A DNA stretch of 64,000 nt from Enterobacter bugandensis (GCF_900324475.1 NZ_LT992502.1:3038001-3102000); one strand, 5' to 3'. Counted from the stretch's first letter, positions 9,070-18,109 are shown. Translations and numbers: made by a program. Notes: generated by a model from the sequence alone, not told the origin.

Positions 9070-10836
9070 ATGCACACCCCTACTCCGCTCTCTGCCCTGC
9101 GTCAGTGGCTTCAGGAAAACAGCCTCGACGGGATGATCGTTCCGCGCACCGATGCCTGGCAAAGCGAGAATTGCGCGTCGAACGACGAAAAGCTGGCCTG
9201 GCTGACAGGCTTTAACGGCTCTGCTGGCGTCGCGCTGGTACTGAGGAATAAAGCGCTGCTGTTCGTCGACGGACGCTATCAGGTGCAGGCCCGCGTTCAG
9301 GTGAATATGGATGAGGTTGAGATCCACCATCTGCACAACGAGCCGCTGGCAGACTGGCTGACGGCCAACGTCGCGGCGGGCACGCGCATTGGTTTTGACC
9401 CAATGCTGATGACGAATACCGAGTTTACGCAGCTGTCTGCCACACCGTGTACGCTCGTGCCGCTGAACGCGTCACCGTTTGACGCCTTATGGACCGATCG
9501 CCCTGCCGCACCGGCGGGGCTTATCCGTGAGATGCCGGTTGCGATAAGCGGTGAAAGCAGCGAAGACAAACGTCAGCGCGTTGCCGCCGTGCTGGCCGCG
9601 AACAACGCTGACTACCTGGCCGTTACGCTGCCGGATAACATTGCGTGGATGCTCAACGTGCGCGGCTCAGATATCCCCACCAGTCCGGTACCGCTCTCAT
9701 TTGCCCTGCTCGGTCGCGACGGCCGCGTTGAGTGGTTTGTTAACGACAATAAGCTCGCAGAACTCCCTGATGCAGTTCTGAACGCCTTCACGATTGCGCC
9801 ACAGAACACTTTTATTGAGCGCTGTCAGCAACTTGCTGAAGGGAAGCGGGTGATGGTTGATGCCGACTCCGCGCCGGTGGCCCTGCGCTTTGCCATTGAA
9901 CCGCGCGGTGAAATTGTCTGGCGAACCGATCCCATTACCCTCATTAAGGCTACCAAAAACCCGGTCGAGCTGGCAGGGTATCGCGAGTGCCATCTCCAGG
10001 ACGGCGCCGCGTGGGTCAACTTCCTGGCCTGGCTGAGCCGCGAAGTGCCGCTGCGTGCGGCGGCGGGACAACCGCTAACGGAGCTGGAAGTGCAGGCGCA
10101 GCAGCTGGCATTTCGCAAACAGCAGCCCAGTTTTATTGAGCAGAGTTTCGCGACCATTTCCGCCTCTTCGAGCAATGCGGCGATGTGCCACTATCATTCA
10201 AGCGAGGCCAGCAACAAGCCCCTCGGCCATAACCATTTTTACCTGAACGATTCGGGCGGTCAGTACGCTAACGGCACCACCGATGCCACGCGCACGCTGG
10301 CGTGGGGTAATGTCCCCTCGCAGCAGCGTCTGCACTACACCGCCGTGCTGAGAGGCTTCCTGTCGCTGATTACCCTGCAGTTCCCTTCCGGTACGCAGGG
10401 GCACCAGTTGGATGCTTTCGCGCGTCGTCCGCTGTGGGAGATGGGGCTGGATTACGATCACGGTACCGGGCACGGCGTGGGCCACCAGCTTCTGATCCAC
10501 GAAAACCCGCATCGCATCGCCAAAAAGGTCAACCCGTGGCCGCTGGTGGCAGGGAACATCATGACCATTGAGCCGGGATACTATCTGGGCGATAGCCACG
10601 GTATCCGTATTGAAAACCAGGTGGAGATAGTGGAGAGCCGTCCGGGGTTTTGCAAATTTGCTTCTCTGACGCTGATCCCGATTGATTTAAGCCAGGTCGA
10701 GCTGGATCTGTTGAGCGAGCAGGAAAAGCAGTGGCTGGATGAGTATCATCAGCAGGTACGTGAGGCACTGACGCCGCTGGTGAATAGCGAGGCGCGTTCG
10801 TGGCTGGAGGCGGCGACGGCGCCGGTTCGTGTGTAA
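9070..10836 (+). CDS. M24-family Xaa-Pro aminopeptidase (aminopeptidase P type)
   Basis: Cytosolic metallopeptidase expected to remove an N-terminal residue preceding proline. At 588 residues it is much longer than E. coli PepP (about 440) and has the three-domain plan of the eukaryote-like aminopeptidase P group: two creatinase-like N-terminal domains (about 1-300) and a pita-bread catalytic domain. All five expected metal ligands can be placed: Asp in YLNDSGGQ, Asp in GTTDATRT, His in the GTGHGVGH segment, Glu in MTIEPGYY and Glu in IRIENQVE. An AAGGAAA site precedes the ATG, 18 bp after amn. E. coli K-12 has yeeN at the equivalent place, so this gene is a lineage difference. Confidence 0.92.
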   Translation: MHTPTPLSALRQWLQENSLDGMIVPRTDAWQSENCASNDEKLAWLTGFNGSAGVALVLRNKALLFVDGRYQVQARVQVNMDEVEIHHLHNEPLADWLTANVAAGTRIGFDPMLMTNTEFTQLSATPCTLVPLNASPFDALWTDRPAAPAGLIREMPVAISGESSEDKRQRVAAVLAANNADYLAVTLPDNIAWMLNVRGSDIPTSPVPLSFALLGRDGRVEWFVNDNKLAELPDAVLNAFTIAPQNTFIERCQQLAEGKRVMVDADSAPVALRFAIEPRGEIVWRTDPITLIKATKNPVELAGYRECHLQDGAAWVNFLAWLSREVPLRAAAGQPLTELEVQAQQLAFRKQQPSFIEQSFATISASSSNAAMCHYHSSEASNKPLGHNHFYLNDSGGQYANGTTDATRTLAWGNVPSQQRLHYTAVLRGFLSLITLQFPSGTQGHQLDAFARRPLWEMGLDYDHGTGHGVGHQLLIHENPHRIAKKVNPWPLVAGNIMTIEPGYYLGDSHGIRIENQVEIVESRPGFCKFASLTLIPIDLSQVELDLLSEQEKQWLDEYHQQVREALTPLVNSEARSWLEAATAPVRV

Positions 10837-10865
10837 TTTCGTGCGGTCTGATGCCCTCACCCCAT

Positions 10866-10885
10866 CCCTCTCCCACGGGAGAGGG
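10866..10885. repeat. REP-like palindrome
   Basis: A perfect 9-bp inverted repeat (CCCTCTCCC / GGGAGAGGG) with a 2-base centre, preceded by GCCCTCACCCCAT. Elements of this form are scattered between genes in Enterobacter and Klebsiella genomes. It lies in the spacer after the M24 peptidase gene. Confidence 0.55.
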
Positions 10886-10896
10886 TGAAAACACTA

Positions 10897-10921
10897 AAAA
10901 CGGCAACAAGGTTGCCGTTTT
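10897..10921 (+). terminator. Rho-independent terminator after the M24 peptidase gene
   Basis: Hairpin AAAACGGCAAC, loop aag, GTTGCCGTTTT, followed by TGC. The A and T tracts flank the stem, so it could work in both directions. Confidence 0.7.
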
Positions 10922-10945
10922 GCATTTACTTGACGCAGAAAAGCA

Positions 10946-10973
10946 AAAAGCCTGCTTTAAAAGCAGGCTTTTC
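10946..10973 (-). terminator. Terminator of the left tRNA-Asn
   Basis: AAAAGCCTGCTT / AAGCAGGCTTTTT hairpin read on the minus strand, directly after the tRNA 3' end and followed by T-rich sequence. Confidence 0.75.
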
Positions 10974-10978
10974 AAATT

Positions 10979-11054
10979 TGGCTCCTCTGACTGGACTCGA
11001 ACCAGTGACATACGGATTAACAGTCCGCCGTTCTACCGACTGAACTACAGAGGA
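10979..11054 (-). tRNA. asn tRNA: tRNA-Asn (GTT)
   Basis: 76 nt including an encoded CCA end. Read on the minus strand it begins TCCTCTGTAGTTCAGTCGG and has anticodon loop ACTGTTAATC (anticodon GTT) and T arm GGTTCGAGTCC. The acceptor stem pairs TCCTCTG with CAGAGGA. It is identical to the copy at 12774-12849, which faces the other way. Confidence 0.98.
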
Positions 11055-11072
11055 ATCGTGTGAACGGGGCGC

Positions 11073-11101
11073 ATATTATCGATGCTCCCCGATGATGTCA
11101 A
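11073..11101 (-). promoter_or_regulatory. Sigma-70 promoter of the left tRNA-Asn
   Basis: Read on the minus strand: -35 TTGACA (11096-11101), a 17-base spacer, -10 TAATAT (11073-11078). A GC-rich stretch (GCGCCCC) lies just after the -10, as in stringently controlled stable-RNA promoters. Confidence 0.8.
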
Positions 11102-11157
11102 AGGCAGAATGCATATTTCCGATCGTTTGCCGAATTATTCTCCATTTCGCGCAATTG

Positions 11158-12612
11158 TCAGGCATTTTGTCGCGGATATTTCCACAGCCAGCGCCCGCTG
11201 ACCATGCGCCAGTAGAACAGCGCCCCGCGTACGGCCCAGTCAAGGAACATCCCCAGCCAGACGCCCACCACGCCCCAGCCCAGCACCACGCCCAGCGTAT
11301 AGCCCGCCACAACGCGACACCCCCACATGCCAAGCATGGACACCCACATGGCAAAACGGGCATCGCGCGCCCCTTTCAGCCCGGCAGGTAACACCCAGGA
11401 TGCCGCCCATATGGGCATAAAGGCGGCGTTGAGCCAGATAAGGATCTTCACCACCTCTTTCACGTCATCTTCATGGGTATAAAACGCGGCCATCAGCCCG
11501 GCAAACGGCGCGGTGCCCCAGGCGATCAGCGTCAGCCCAATCGTCGACAGCCAGAACACATGGCGCAGCTGCCGCTCCGCCTGGCCTATCTGCCCTTTCC
11601 CGAGACGTTTACCCGTGATGATGGTTGATGCCGACCCAAGGGCGTTACCCGGCAGGTTAATCAGCGAGGCGATGGAGAAGGCGATAAAGTTACCGGCGAT
11701 AACGTCGGTGCCCATTCCGGCGACAAACATCTGCGTGAGCAGCTTCCCGCCGTTGAACAACACGGATTCAATGCTCGCGGGAATACCAATCCCCATCACT
11801 TCCCAGATAATGGCGAAATTAAAGGGCCGGAAGTAGCTCTTAAGCGTAAGACGCAGCGAGGGGGTAATCCCCGTCATCAGCACCCCGATGATGGCCGCCG
11901 CACCGATATAGCGTGATATGGTTAATCCCAGCCCGGCCCCGACGAACCCCAGCCCATCCCACGAGAACGCGCCGTAGATCAGCACGCTGCTGATGATGAT
12001 ATTCAGGATATTCATCCCACCGTTGATCAACAGCGGGATTTTGGTGTTACCTGCCCCGCGCAGCGCGCCGCTGCCAATCAACGCGATGGCCGCCGCAGGA
12101 TAGCTTAAGACGGTCATTTCGAGATAGGTCAGCGCCAGGTCTTTGACCTCGTTCGTGGCTTCCCCGGCGACAAAATCGATAATCTCTTTACCGAAATAGT
12201 GGATCACCGCCGCCAGAACAATCGAAAAGAGGGTCATGATCATCAGCGACTGACGTGCAGCCTCGCGCGCGCGTTTGGGATCCAGCTTGCCGAGACTAAA
12301 GGCCACCACAACCGTCGTCCCGAGATCGATGGCGGCAAAGAATGACATCACCACCATGTTAAAGCTGTCTGCCAGCCCGACCCCCGCCATCGCCTCTTTC
12401 CCCAGCCAGCTCACCAGGAAGGTGCTCAGCACTCCCATCAGCAGAACGCAGGTATTTTCCAGGAAAATAGGCACGGCAAGAGGGGTGATTTCACGCCAGA
12501 ACAGAACACGATAGCTTTTACGTTTTGCGTACCATGGCGTGCGCACGATCGCCTGGCGCAGAGGGGCAGTGACGTTCAAAATGGACCTTAGCGAGAATAG
12601 TTGAAACTCCAT
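11158..12612 (-). CDS. yeeO: MATE-family exporter YeeO
   Basis: Inner-membrane multidrug/metabolite exporter of the MATE family; in E. coli YeeO has been linked to export of flavins and dipeptides. The 484 residues contain about twelve TM segments in two repeats of six. Segments such as WREITPLAVPIFLENTCVLLMG near residue 40 and the SAS(T)IITGKRLG segment near 340 match E. coli YeeO closely. E. coli annotations carry a longer N-terminus, but this ORF starts at the residue that aligns with an internal Met there. No strong ribosome site is seen before the start. The gene sits alone between two inverted tRNA-Asn genes, the same context as in E. coli. Confidence 0.93.
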   Translation of the reverse strand: MEFQLFSLRSILNVTAPLRQAIVRTPWYAKRKSYRVLFWREITPLAVPIFLENTCVLLMGVLSTFLVSWLGKEAMAGVGLADSFNMVVMSFFAAIDLGTTVVVAFSLGKLDPKRAREAARQSLMIMTLFSIVLAAVIHYFGKEIIDFVAGEATNEVKDLALTYLEMTVLSYPAAAIALIGSGALRGAGNTKIPLLINGGMNILNIIISSVLIYGAFSWDGLGFVGAGLGLTISRYIGAAAIIGVLMTGITPSLRLTLKSYFRPFNFAIIWEVMGIGIPASIESVLFNGGKLLTQMFVAGMGTDVIAGNFIAFSIASLINLPGNALGSASTIITGKRLGKGQIGQAERQLRHVFWLSTIGLTLIAWGTAPFAGLMAAFYTHEDDVKEVVKILIWLNAAFMPIWAASWVLPAGLKGARDARFAMWVSMLGMWGCRVVAGYTLGVVLGWGVVGVWLGMFLDWAVRGALFYWRMVSGRWLWKYPRQNA

Positions 12613-12729
12613 TTCAAATGATGGGGGAGAAATGCTAATCCTGCAAAGTATTTTCCTGAAAAAGATGTGTGTATTTACAACAAACTGACGACAGAATCGG
12701 CAATCAGTCGATTTTCCCTAAGATCAGGT

Positions 12730-12757
12730 TTGACAAAAGTTTTTTCGCCGCTAAGAT
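12730..12757 (+). promoter_or_regulatory. Sigma-70 promoter of the right tRNA-Asn
   Basis: -35 TTGACA at 12730-12735, 16-base spacer, -10 TAAGAT at 12752-12757, about 16 bases before the tRNA. Confidence 0.75.
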
Positions 12758-12773
12758 AAGCCTCCACAACGAT

Positions 12774-12849
12774 TCCTCTGTAGTTCAGTCGGTAGAACGG
12801 CGGACTGTTAATCCGTATGTCACTGGTTCGAGTCCAGTCAGAGGAGCCA
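12774..12849 (+). tRNA. asn tRNA: tRNA-Asn (GTT)
   Basis: 76 nt with encoded CCA and GTT anticodon, identical to the minus-strand copy at 10979-11054. Asn tRNA genes at this chromosomal place are known integration sites for islands such as the Yersinia HPI and Klebsiella ICEs; none is inserted here. Confidence 0.98.
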
Positions 12850-12854
12850 AATTT

Positions 12855-12890
12855 AAAAAGCCTGCTTTGTAGCAGGCTTTTTGCTTTTCT
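12855..12890 (+). terminator. Terminator of the right tRNA-Asn
   Basis: AAAAAGCCTGCT, loop ttgt, AGCAGGCTTTTT, then GCTTTT. Confidence 0.8.
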
Positions 12891-12963
12891 ACAGTAGATA
12901 AAATTGTCGGCTTGCGGCTGCGCCTGACCCGACCTACAAATCAGCGGACCGTTGATCGTCAAA

Positions 12964-12998
12964 TAAAAAAGGCCCCCTGTCACCAGAGAGCCTTTTTC
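12964..12998 (-). terminator. Probable terminator of yeeX
   Basis: Read on the minus strand, AAAAAGGCTCTCTGG and CAGGGGGCCTTTTTT form an imperfect hairpin with a T tract, about 15 bp after the yeeX stop. Confidence 0.6.
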
Positions 12999-13012
12999 AC
13001 AATTCGCTGCGA

Positions 13013-13348
13013 TTATTCGCTTTTAGCTTCGGCGTTTTTGATTTCGCCCATCACTTTCAGCTTTTTGGAGATGTCGCGACGCTCTTTGGACAGCTCGGCA
13101 TTTTTGATGATGTAATCATCAACGCGGTCTTCATAGTCGCTCTTCATGCTGGCGATGATGCCCTGAATAGCTTCAACGCTCATGCCCGGCTTGATGTAGT
13201 CGCTCAGGTTGTCGAGCAGCAGAACACGTTTCTGGTTGTCACGGATCTTCTTCTCAACGTCCTGGATTTCACGCTGCAGTTTGTTTTTGCGGCGGAACAG
13301 GCGGACGAATTCCAGAACATCCTGGAACGAAGGCTTGATAGTTTCCAT
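13013..13348 (-). CDS. yeeX: DUF496 family protein YeeX
   Basis: Small conserved enterobacterial protein of 111 residues, rich in Lys, Glu and Arg and strongly helical. A likely coiled coil covers about residues 20-60 ([20 protein letters not shown]) and a second charged helix the C-terminus. It has no signal peptide or TM segment, so it should be cytosolic. The molecular function is not established in the family. The GGGGTG site before the ATG supports the start. It stands alone as a transcription unit with its own terminator. The match to E. coli YeeX is close by memory. Confidence 0.9.
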   Translation of the reverse strand: METIKPSFQDVLEFVRLFRRKNKLQREIQDVEKKIRDNQKRVLLLDNLSDYIKPGMSVEAIQGIIASMKSDYEDRVDDYIIKNAELSKERRDISKKLKVMGEIKNAEAKSE

Positions 13349-13506
13349 TTTTACACCCCTGATAATGTGAGATTCGGATTCGTTAAAGCAACCGTTGTAA
13401 CAATAACCTTACTGACAGCGGCTGCGAATGACAATGGCTATATCGTTTAAAGCTATCATAACCCCAATTGCTGCTGAATCGAAGCAGCAGGCGTCACATC
13501 CGCGTT

Positions 13507-14565
13507 TTATTTGCGCAGCGCCCGACAAATCAGGTGCGATAGCAGTTCAAGCTGTCGCGCCAGCTCCAGGCTCAGCCAGACATAGCCGTGAATGGGCGTT
13601 TCCGCCACGTTATCGCCCTGCCGCTCGTTGATTAACTGCTTTAGTTCCGCCACGATTTCATTGAGCCGCTCGCTGTTCGCCAGAACGGGCTGCGGGTTGC
13701 CTTCATAGAGCGCATGGGCGATGGTCAGCAGGGTCTGCTGCGTCATCATCTGCGTCTCTTTGAGGGTCTGGGCGTTAAGCATCAACAGATGGCTGGGACG
13801 CGTGGCCCAGTGCGCGTTGATTTGCAGTTCAAGCATGCACACCAGATTGCGGCTGACCGTCTGGATAGCTTCGAAAATCGCTTTCTGAATATGGGTCTCT
13901 TTACTGGCTGGTACTATCAGGCCGCGCATTTTGACCACGTCGTTGAGGATGGTTTGCAGATGCTTTTCCAGCCGGGGACGCTCAACCAGATTCGGTGAAA
14001 ACCCCGCCTGGTAAACGCGGTTAAACGCCGTGACGTAGTTAGCCATCTGGATACGCCAGTGCAGAAAAGCCCGCTGCGGCCAGATGCCGGTAAACAGCAT
14101 GGCGAGCAGCGAGCCCAGAATAACGTCCCCGCTTCGCCACATCGCCGTGGTCATATCCCCTGCTGGCGCGCCGACCACGACCGCGAGAGTGATACCAATC
14201 AGCAGCGCCTGATAAGGCCGTTTGCCCAGCGCCAGCCAGCCGCACAGGAACATGGCGGCACCGCACCATGCCAGCATCACTGGAAATGAGATGAGCTCAA
14301 GCTTCAGGGCAATCAGCCCCAGGGCAGAGCCAAGCACGGTACCACCTATTCGCTCGAAGGCGCGCGGGACAACGTTTCCCCAAAATGAGATTGGCCCCAT
14401 CACCACCACCAGCGTGATCAGCGGCCACGTTCCTTCCGGTATATCCAGCAACCTGACCAGTACAAAGGTCAACACGAACGCCAGCGCGATGCGACACCCG
14501 TGCACCACGCGGTAATGTTTATATAAGCGAATTTCAAAAGGGGTTAATGATTTGTCGGGACGCAC
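13507..14565 (-). CDS. yeeA: FUSC-family inner-membrane protein YeeA
   Basis: Membrane protein of the fusaric-acid-resistance (FUSC/AaeB-like) group, possibly an aromatic acid or organic anion exporter; its substrate is not established. I start it at the GTG at 14565, which has a TGGAGA site at good spacing and gives 352 residues beginning (M)RPDKSLTPFEIR, the length of E. coli YeeA. A longer reading from a TTG at 14589 adds eight residues with no better site. About six TM segments occupy residues 20-165, with the family segment ISFWGNVVPRAFERIGGTVLG near residue 60, followed by a long soluble helical half. Confidence 0.9.
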   Translation of the reverse strand: MRPDKSLTPFEIRLYKHYRVVHGCRIALAFVLTFVLVRLLDIPEGTWPLITLVVVMGPISFWGNVVPRAFERIGGTVLGSALGLIALKLELISFPVMLAWCGAAMFLCGWLALGKRPYQALLIGITLAVVVGAPAGDMTTAMWRSGDVILGSLLAMLFTGIWPQRAFLHWRIQMANYVTAFNRVYQAGFSPNLVERPRLEKHLQTILNDVVKMRGLIVPASKETHIQKAIFEAIQTVSRNLVCMLELQINAHWATRPSHLLMLNAQTLKETQMMTQQTLLTIAHALYEGNPQPVLANSERLNEIVAELKQLINERQGDNVAETPIHGYVWLSLELARQLELLSHLICRALRK

Positions 14566-14657
14566 ACCCGCTCTCCAGCAACACGGCAAATCACAATTGT
14601 ACTGTGTTTTCAGCCGGGCGGATCGCTCCCGGCTGAAAAACCCTTCATTAAGCAGGC

Positions 14658-15131
14658 TTAAACCGTTTTGTGCTCTACCGCGATAAACATTTCAATATCC
14701 CAGTAGCCGTCCGCGTTGCCATCATTGAGATAGCGCTCAAAGCAGGGCTTAAGCGCCATCTGGTATTTATTATCCTGCAGCAGGGAATTAAAGAACTGAT
14801 ACCACGGGGTTGCAAAGTCGTAGTTTTCCACGCGCGCCGTCGCCACGGCATAATCACCGGCCGCGATTTCCGTCATCATCACCCCTTCGCTGTTTTCCGG
14901 GATGACGAAATCATCCGGTACGGTAACGGCCGTATCGCAGCGCAGTTTTTCTGCCGGAACCTCATCGGGGTTATCGTAATAGACCGCCACCCACTCCAGC
15001 GGCTCAATGTGACGCCCGTCTACCCACATGACCAGCTGTTCAAAGCCCTGCTTGACCGTTTTTTCCCACGGCCCAACAAGATGAAAACCCGCAATCTTAC
15101 GTTTCTGTTGCTGCTTGATGCTGAAGTCCAT
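14658..15131 (-). CDS. sbmC: DNA gyrase inhibitor SbmC (GyrI)
   Basis: Small cytosolic protein that binds and restrains DNA gyrase and protects against microcin B17 and alkylating agents; it is SOS-induced in E. coli. The fold is the GyrI-like/AraC effector-binding domain. The ATG at 15131 gives 157 residues, equal to E. coli SbmC, with a GGAGG site five bases upstream. A longer frame from 15164 would run through the LexA-like operator and is unlikely. Conserved stretches include [20 protein letters not shown] (residues 14-33) and [12 protein letters not shown]. The gene is monocistronic, between dacD and yeeA. Confidence 0.95.
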   Translation of the reverse strand: MDFSIKQQQKRKIAGFHLVGPWEKTVKQGFEQLVMWVDGRHIEPLEWVAVYYDNPDEVPAEKLRCDTAVTVPDDFVIPENSEGVMMTEIAAGDYAVATARVENYDFATPWYQFFNSLLQDNKYQMALKPCFERYLNDGNADGYWDIEMFIAVEHKTV

Positions 15132-15148
15132 GCTGCCTCCGATTAGCA

Positions 15149-15164
15149 CTGTATATTTATACAC
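15149..15164 (-). promoter_or_regulatory. LexA box of sbmC
   Basis: CTGTATATTTATACAC on the plus strand: the LexA operator CTG-N10-CAG with a single mismatch (CAC) and the typical alternating AT core. It lies 18-33 bp before the sbmC start, where it would block transcription until SOS induction. Confidence 0.75.
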
Positions 15165-15250
15165 TATAAAGCAGGATTTCTATTATCGGCAAACGAGGAG
15201 TGTTTATTATGTGAGCAGACTCGCAACCCTGCCAGTCTGCCCATCAGCGG

Positions 15251-16417
15251 TTAAAGCGTGTGGTGAAGATAATCGCTCAAGCGTGAGAATACGCCTCCCT
15301 TATCAACGGCTTCCAGAGTGACCAGAGGCCAGTGCGCCACGACCTTGTCGCGGTCATAGAGCTGGATCTCCCCGACCCGCTGATGCGCGGCAATCGGTGC
15401 TTCCAGCTCTTTTTTATCCAGCACGTATTTGGCTTTAATGTTCGGTACTTCCGCTTTCGGCAGGGCCAGCCAGAAGTCCTGGTCGGTGCCCAGTTTCACC
15501 TGTTCTTTATCGCCGTACCAGATACGCTCTGTTCCGACTTTTTTACCGTTATGCAGGATCTGCACCGTATCGAAGTTCTGTTGTCCCCAGTGCAGTAGCT
15601 TACGCGCCTGGTCCTCGCGCCCTTTCGGGCTGTCCGCGCCCATCACCACCGCAATCAAACGACGCTGACCGTCCACCGCGGAGGCAATAAGGTTAAAGCC
15701 TGCTCCTGAGGTATGCCCCGTTTTCAGGCCGTCCACGTTCATGGTTTTATCCCACAGCAGGCCGTTACGGTTTTGCTGGGTGATGCCGTTCCAGGTAAGA
15801 CTCTTTTCGCTGTACATATGATAAAACTCTGGCTCACCGTGAATGATGGCCCGAGAGAGCACGGCCAGGTCATAGGCCGAGCTGTGCTGGCCCGGCGCGT
15901 CCAGACCGTGGACGGTTTCAAAGTGCGTATCACGCAGGTTCAGCTTCTGCACGTAGTCGTTCATCATCTTCACAAACTGCGGCTGCCCGCCCGCCACGTG
16001 ATCGGCCAGCGCCACGCAGGCATCGTTGCCGGAATCGACAATCAGACCGCGGCTTAAGTCACGCACGGTGACGCGATCGCCCTCTTTCAGGAACATCAGC
16101 GACGAACCGTCAAACACCGGGTTCCCTTTTGCCCACGCGTCACGCCCTACGGTGACAATGTCATCCGGCGAAATGCGATGGCTGTCAATGGCCCGATCCA
16201 CCACATAGCCCGTCATCAGCTTGGTGAGGCTCGCCGGGTTACGTTGCTGATGTTCGTTGCCCGCCGTTAAAATTTGACCAGTCGTGTAATCCATCAGCAC
16301 CCAGGAGCCAGCCTGAATGGCCGGAGGCTGCGGCGAAAAATCCAGTGGTTCGGCCGCAAAAGCAGATGAGACACTCGAAGCGAGTAAAGAAACAGCAATA
16401 AACAGACGGCGTTTCAA
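15251..16417 (-). CDS. dacD: D-alanyl-D-alanine carboxypeptidase DacD (PBP6b)
   Basis: Periplasmic low-molecular-weight penicillin-binding protein that trims the terminal D-Ala from peptidoglycan pentapeptides. The 388 residues equal E. coli DacD. A Sec signal peptide ends SSAFA (cut about residue 21). The three active-site motifs of the family are present in order: SLTK (S-x-x-K, near residue 64), SGN (near 130) and KTG (near 234). The C-terminal PBP5-like beta domain follows, and the last residues (SRLSDYLHHTL) could form the amphipathic membrane anchor of this group. It stands apart from its neighbours, with sbcB divergent. Confidence 0.96.
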   Translation of the reverse strand: MKRRLFIAVSLLASSVSSAFAAEPLDFSPQPPAIQAGSWVLMDYTTGQILTAGNEHQQRNPASLTKLMTGYVVDRAIDSHRISPDDIVTVGRDAWAKGNPVFDGSSLMFLKEGDRVTVRDLSRGLIVDSGNDACVALADHVAGGQPQFVKMMNDYVQKLNLRDTHFETVHGLDAPGQHSSAYDLAVLSRAIIHGEPEFYHMYSEKSLTWNGITQQNRNGLLWDKTMNVDGLKTGHTSGAGFNLIASAVDGQRRLIAVVMGADSPKGREDQARKLLHWGQQNFDTVQILHNGKKVGTERIWYGDKEQVKLGTDQDFWLALPKAEVPNIKAKYVLDKKELEAPIAAHQRVGEIQLYDRDKVVAHWPLVTLEAVDKGGVFSRLSDYLHHTL

Positions 16418-16627
16418 CGGTATATCCTCAGGTCATTAAAAATCGATGACCTTTTTACGGGACTTCTGATGTCGTTACCTGGCTTAATTGCAAAAAAATG
16501 TGACAGAACGCAGGTTTTACGCGGAAGCGGTCTCGCAAATTTGCGACGCGGCGGCGCTTTTTATTCGGTCTGACCCGCACGATCGTTTACCATAGTGACG
16601 TCATTTTTTAACAGGATGGTATTACTG

Positions 16628-18052
16628 GTGTCTGACTCTGCCGCACGCCCGACTTTTTTATTCCACGACTACGAAACCTTTGGCACGCATCCGGCGCTGG
16701 ACCGACCGGCGCAGTTTGCCGCCATCCGCACCGATGACGAATTCAACATCATTGGCGAGCCTGAGGTCTTTTACTGTAAACCGGCTGATGACTACCTGCC
16801 GCAGCCCGGCGCGGTAATGGTCACCGGGATCACGCCGCAGGAAGCACGGGAAAAAGGCGTTAACGAAGCAGAGTTCGCCCGCCGTATCCACGATCTGTTT
16901 ACCGTGCCTAATACCTGCGTGGTCGGTTACAACAACATCCGCTTCGATGATGAAGTGACGCGCAATATCTTCTATCGCAACTTCTACGATCCGTACGCCT
17001 GGAGCTGGCAGAACCGCAATTCACGCTGGGATCTGCTCGACATCATGCGCGCCTGTTATGCCCTGCGCCCTGAAGGCATTAACTGGCCGGAAAATGAGGA
17101 AGGGCTGACCAGCTTCCGGCTGGAACACCTGACGCGCGCCAACGGCATCGAGCACAGCAATGCCCACGATGCGATGGCAGACGTTTATGCCACCATTGCC
17201 ATGGCGAAGCTGGTGAAAACCGCACAGCCCCGGCTGTTTGAATATCTGCTGAGCCACCGAAGCAAGCAGAAGCTCATGACCCTTATCGACGTACCGCAGA
17301 TGAAGCCCCTGGTGCATATCTCCGGCATGTTTGGCGCCTGGCGCGGCAATACCAGCTGGGTTGCGCCGCTGGCGTGGCACCCGGATAACCGTAATGCGGT
17401 TATCATGGTGGACCTGGCGGGCGATATTTCGCCGCTGCTGGAGCTTGACAGCGATACCCTGCGCGAACGGCTTTACACCCCGAAAAATGAACTCGGGGAT
17501 CTGCCTGCGGTGCCGGTTAAGCTGGTGCACATCAATAAATGTCCGGTGCTGGCGCAGGCGAACACGCTGCGTCCGGAAGATGCCGACAGGCTGGGCATTA
17601 ACCGTCAGCACTGCCTGGATAACCTGAAAGTGCTTCGCGATAACCCGCAGGTGCGCGAGAAAGTGGTCGCCATCTTCGCCGAGGCGGAGCCGTTCGTGCC
17701 GTCCGAAAACGTGGATGCCCAGCTCTACAACGGCTTCTTCAGCGATGCCGACCGCGCAGCCATGAATATTGTTCTGCAAACCGAGCCGCGTAACTTACCT
17801 GCGCTCGACATCACCTTCGCCGATAAGCGCATCGAAAAGCTGATGTTTAACTACCGGGCGCGCAATTATCCCGGCACGCTGGATGAAGCAGAACAGGCGC
17901 GCTGGCTGCAGCACCGTCGAAACGTGTTTACGCCAGAGTATCTGCAGCATTACGCGCAGGAGCTTGAGTCGTTATACAACCAATATGAAGGCAACGCAGA
18001 AAAACAGATCCTGTTAAAAGCCCTGGTCCAGTACGCGCAAGAGATAGTCTGA
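16628..18052 (+). CDS. sbcB: Exodeoxyribonuclease I
   Basis: Processive 3'-5' single-strand DNA exonuclease used in mismatch repair and recombination. I prefer the GTG at 16628 (474 residues, beginning SDSAARPTFLFHDYETFG), because it puts the first conserved block where E. coli SbcB (475) has it and leaves AGGATGG upstream as binding site. An ATG at 16616 or a GTG at 16595 are alternatives. The DEDDh catalytic residues are visible: Asp and Glu in FHDYETFG, Asp in RWDLLDIM, and His-Asp in SNAHDAMADVY. The SH3-like and helical C-terminal domains follow. The 210-bp spacer upstream shows nothing beyond promoter-like AT-rich stretches. Confidence 0.95.
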   Translation: MSDSAARPTFLFHDYETFGTHPALDRPAQFAAIRTDDEFNIIGEPEVFYCKPADDYLPQPGAVMVTGITPQEAREKGVNEAEFARRIHDLFTVPNTCVVGYNNIRFDDEVTRNIFYRNFYDPYAWSWQNRNSRWDLLDIMRACYALRPEGINWPENEEGLTSFRLEHLTRANGIEHSNAHDAMADVYATIAMAKLVKTAQPRLFEYLLSHRSKQKLMTLIDVPQMKPLVHISGMFGAWRGNTSWVAPLAWHPDNRNAVIMVDLAGDISPLLELDSDTLRERLYTPKNELGDLPAVPVKLVHINKCPVLAQANTLRPEDADRLGINRQHCLDNLKVLRDNPQVREKVVAIFAEAEPFVPSENVDAQLYNGFFSDADRAAMNIVLQTEPRNLPALDITFADKRIEKLMFNYRARNYPGTLDEAEQARWLQHRRNVFTPEYLQHYAQELESLYNQYEGNAEKQILLKALVQYAQEIV

Positions 18053-18062
18053 AGTGAGATAT

Positions 18063-18098
18063 AAAAAAACCGGAGACAAGGTCTCCGGTTTTTTTTTA
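18063..18098. terminator. Bidirectional terminator between sbcB and plaP
   Basis: AAAAAAACCGGAGAC, loop aag, GTCTCCGGTTTTTTTTT. It has T tracts on both strands and serves the convergent genes. Confidence 0.9.
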
Positions 18099-18109
18099 AA
18101 TGTTAAGAC

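Larger units (their letters stand above)
10937..11059. repeat. Left arm of inverted tRNA-Asn repeat
   Basis: About 123 bp containing a tRNA-Asn and its terminator hairpin. It is nearly identical, in opposite orientation, to 12769-12890. The two arms enclose the MATE gene. Confidence 0.75.
12769..12890. repeat. Right arm of inverted tRNA-Asn repeat
   Basis: About 122 bp, nearly identical and opposite to 10937-11059. It covers the tRNA plus its terminator, with a few base differences in the terminator loop. Confidence 0.75.

Noticed and set aside
8050..9336. 428-codon open frame antisense to amn and the M24 peptidase gene
   Set aside because: It mirrors the codon pattern of the GC-rich genes opposite, crosses two real genes, and its translation has no recognisable domain.
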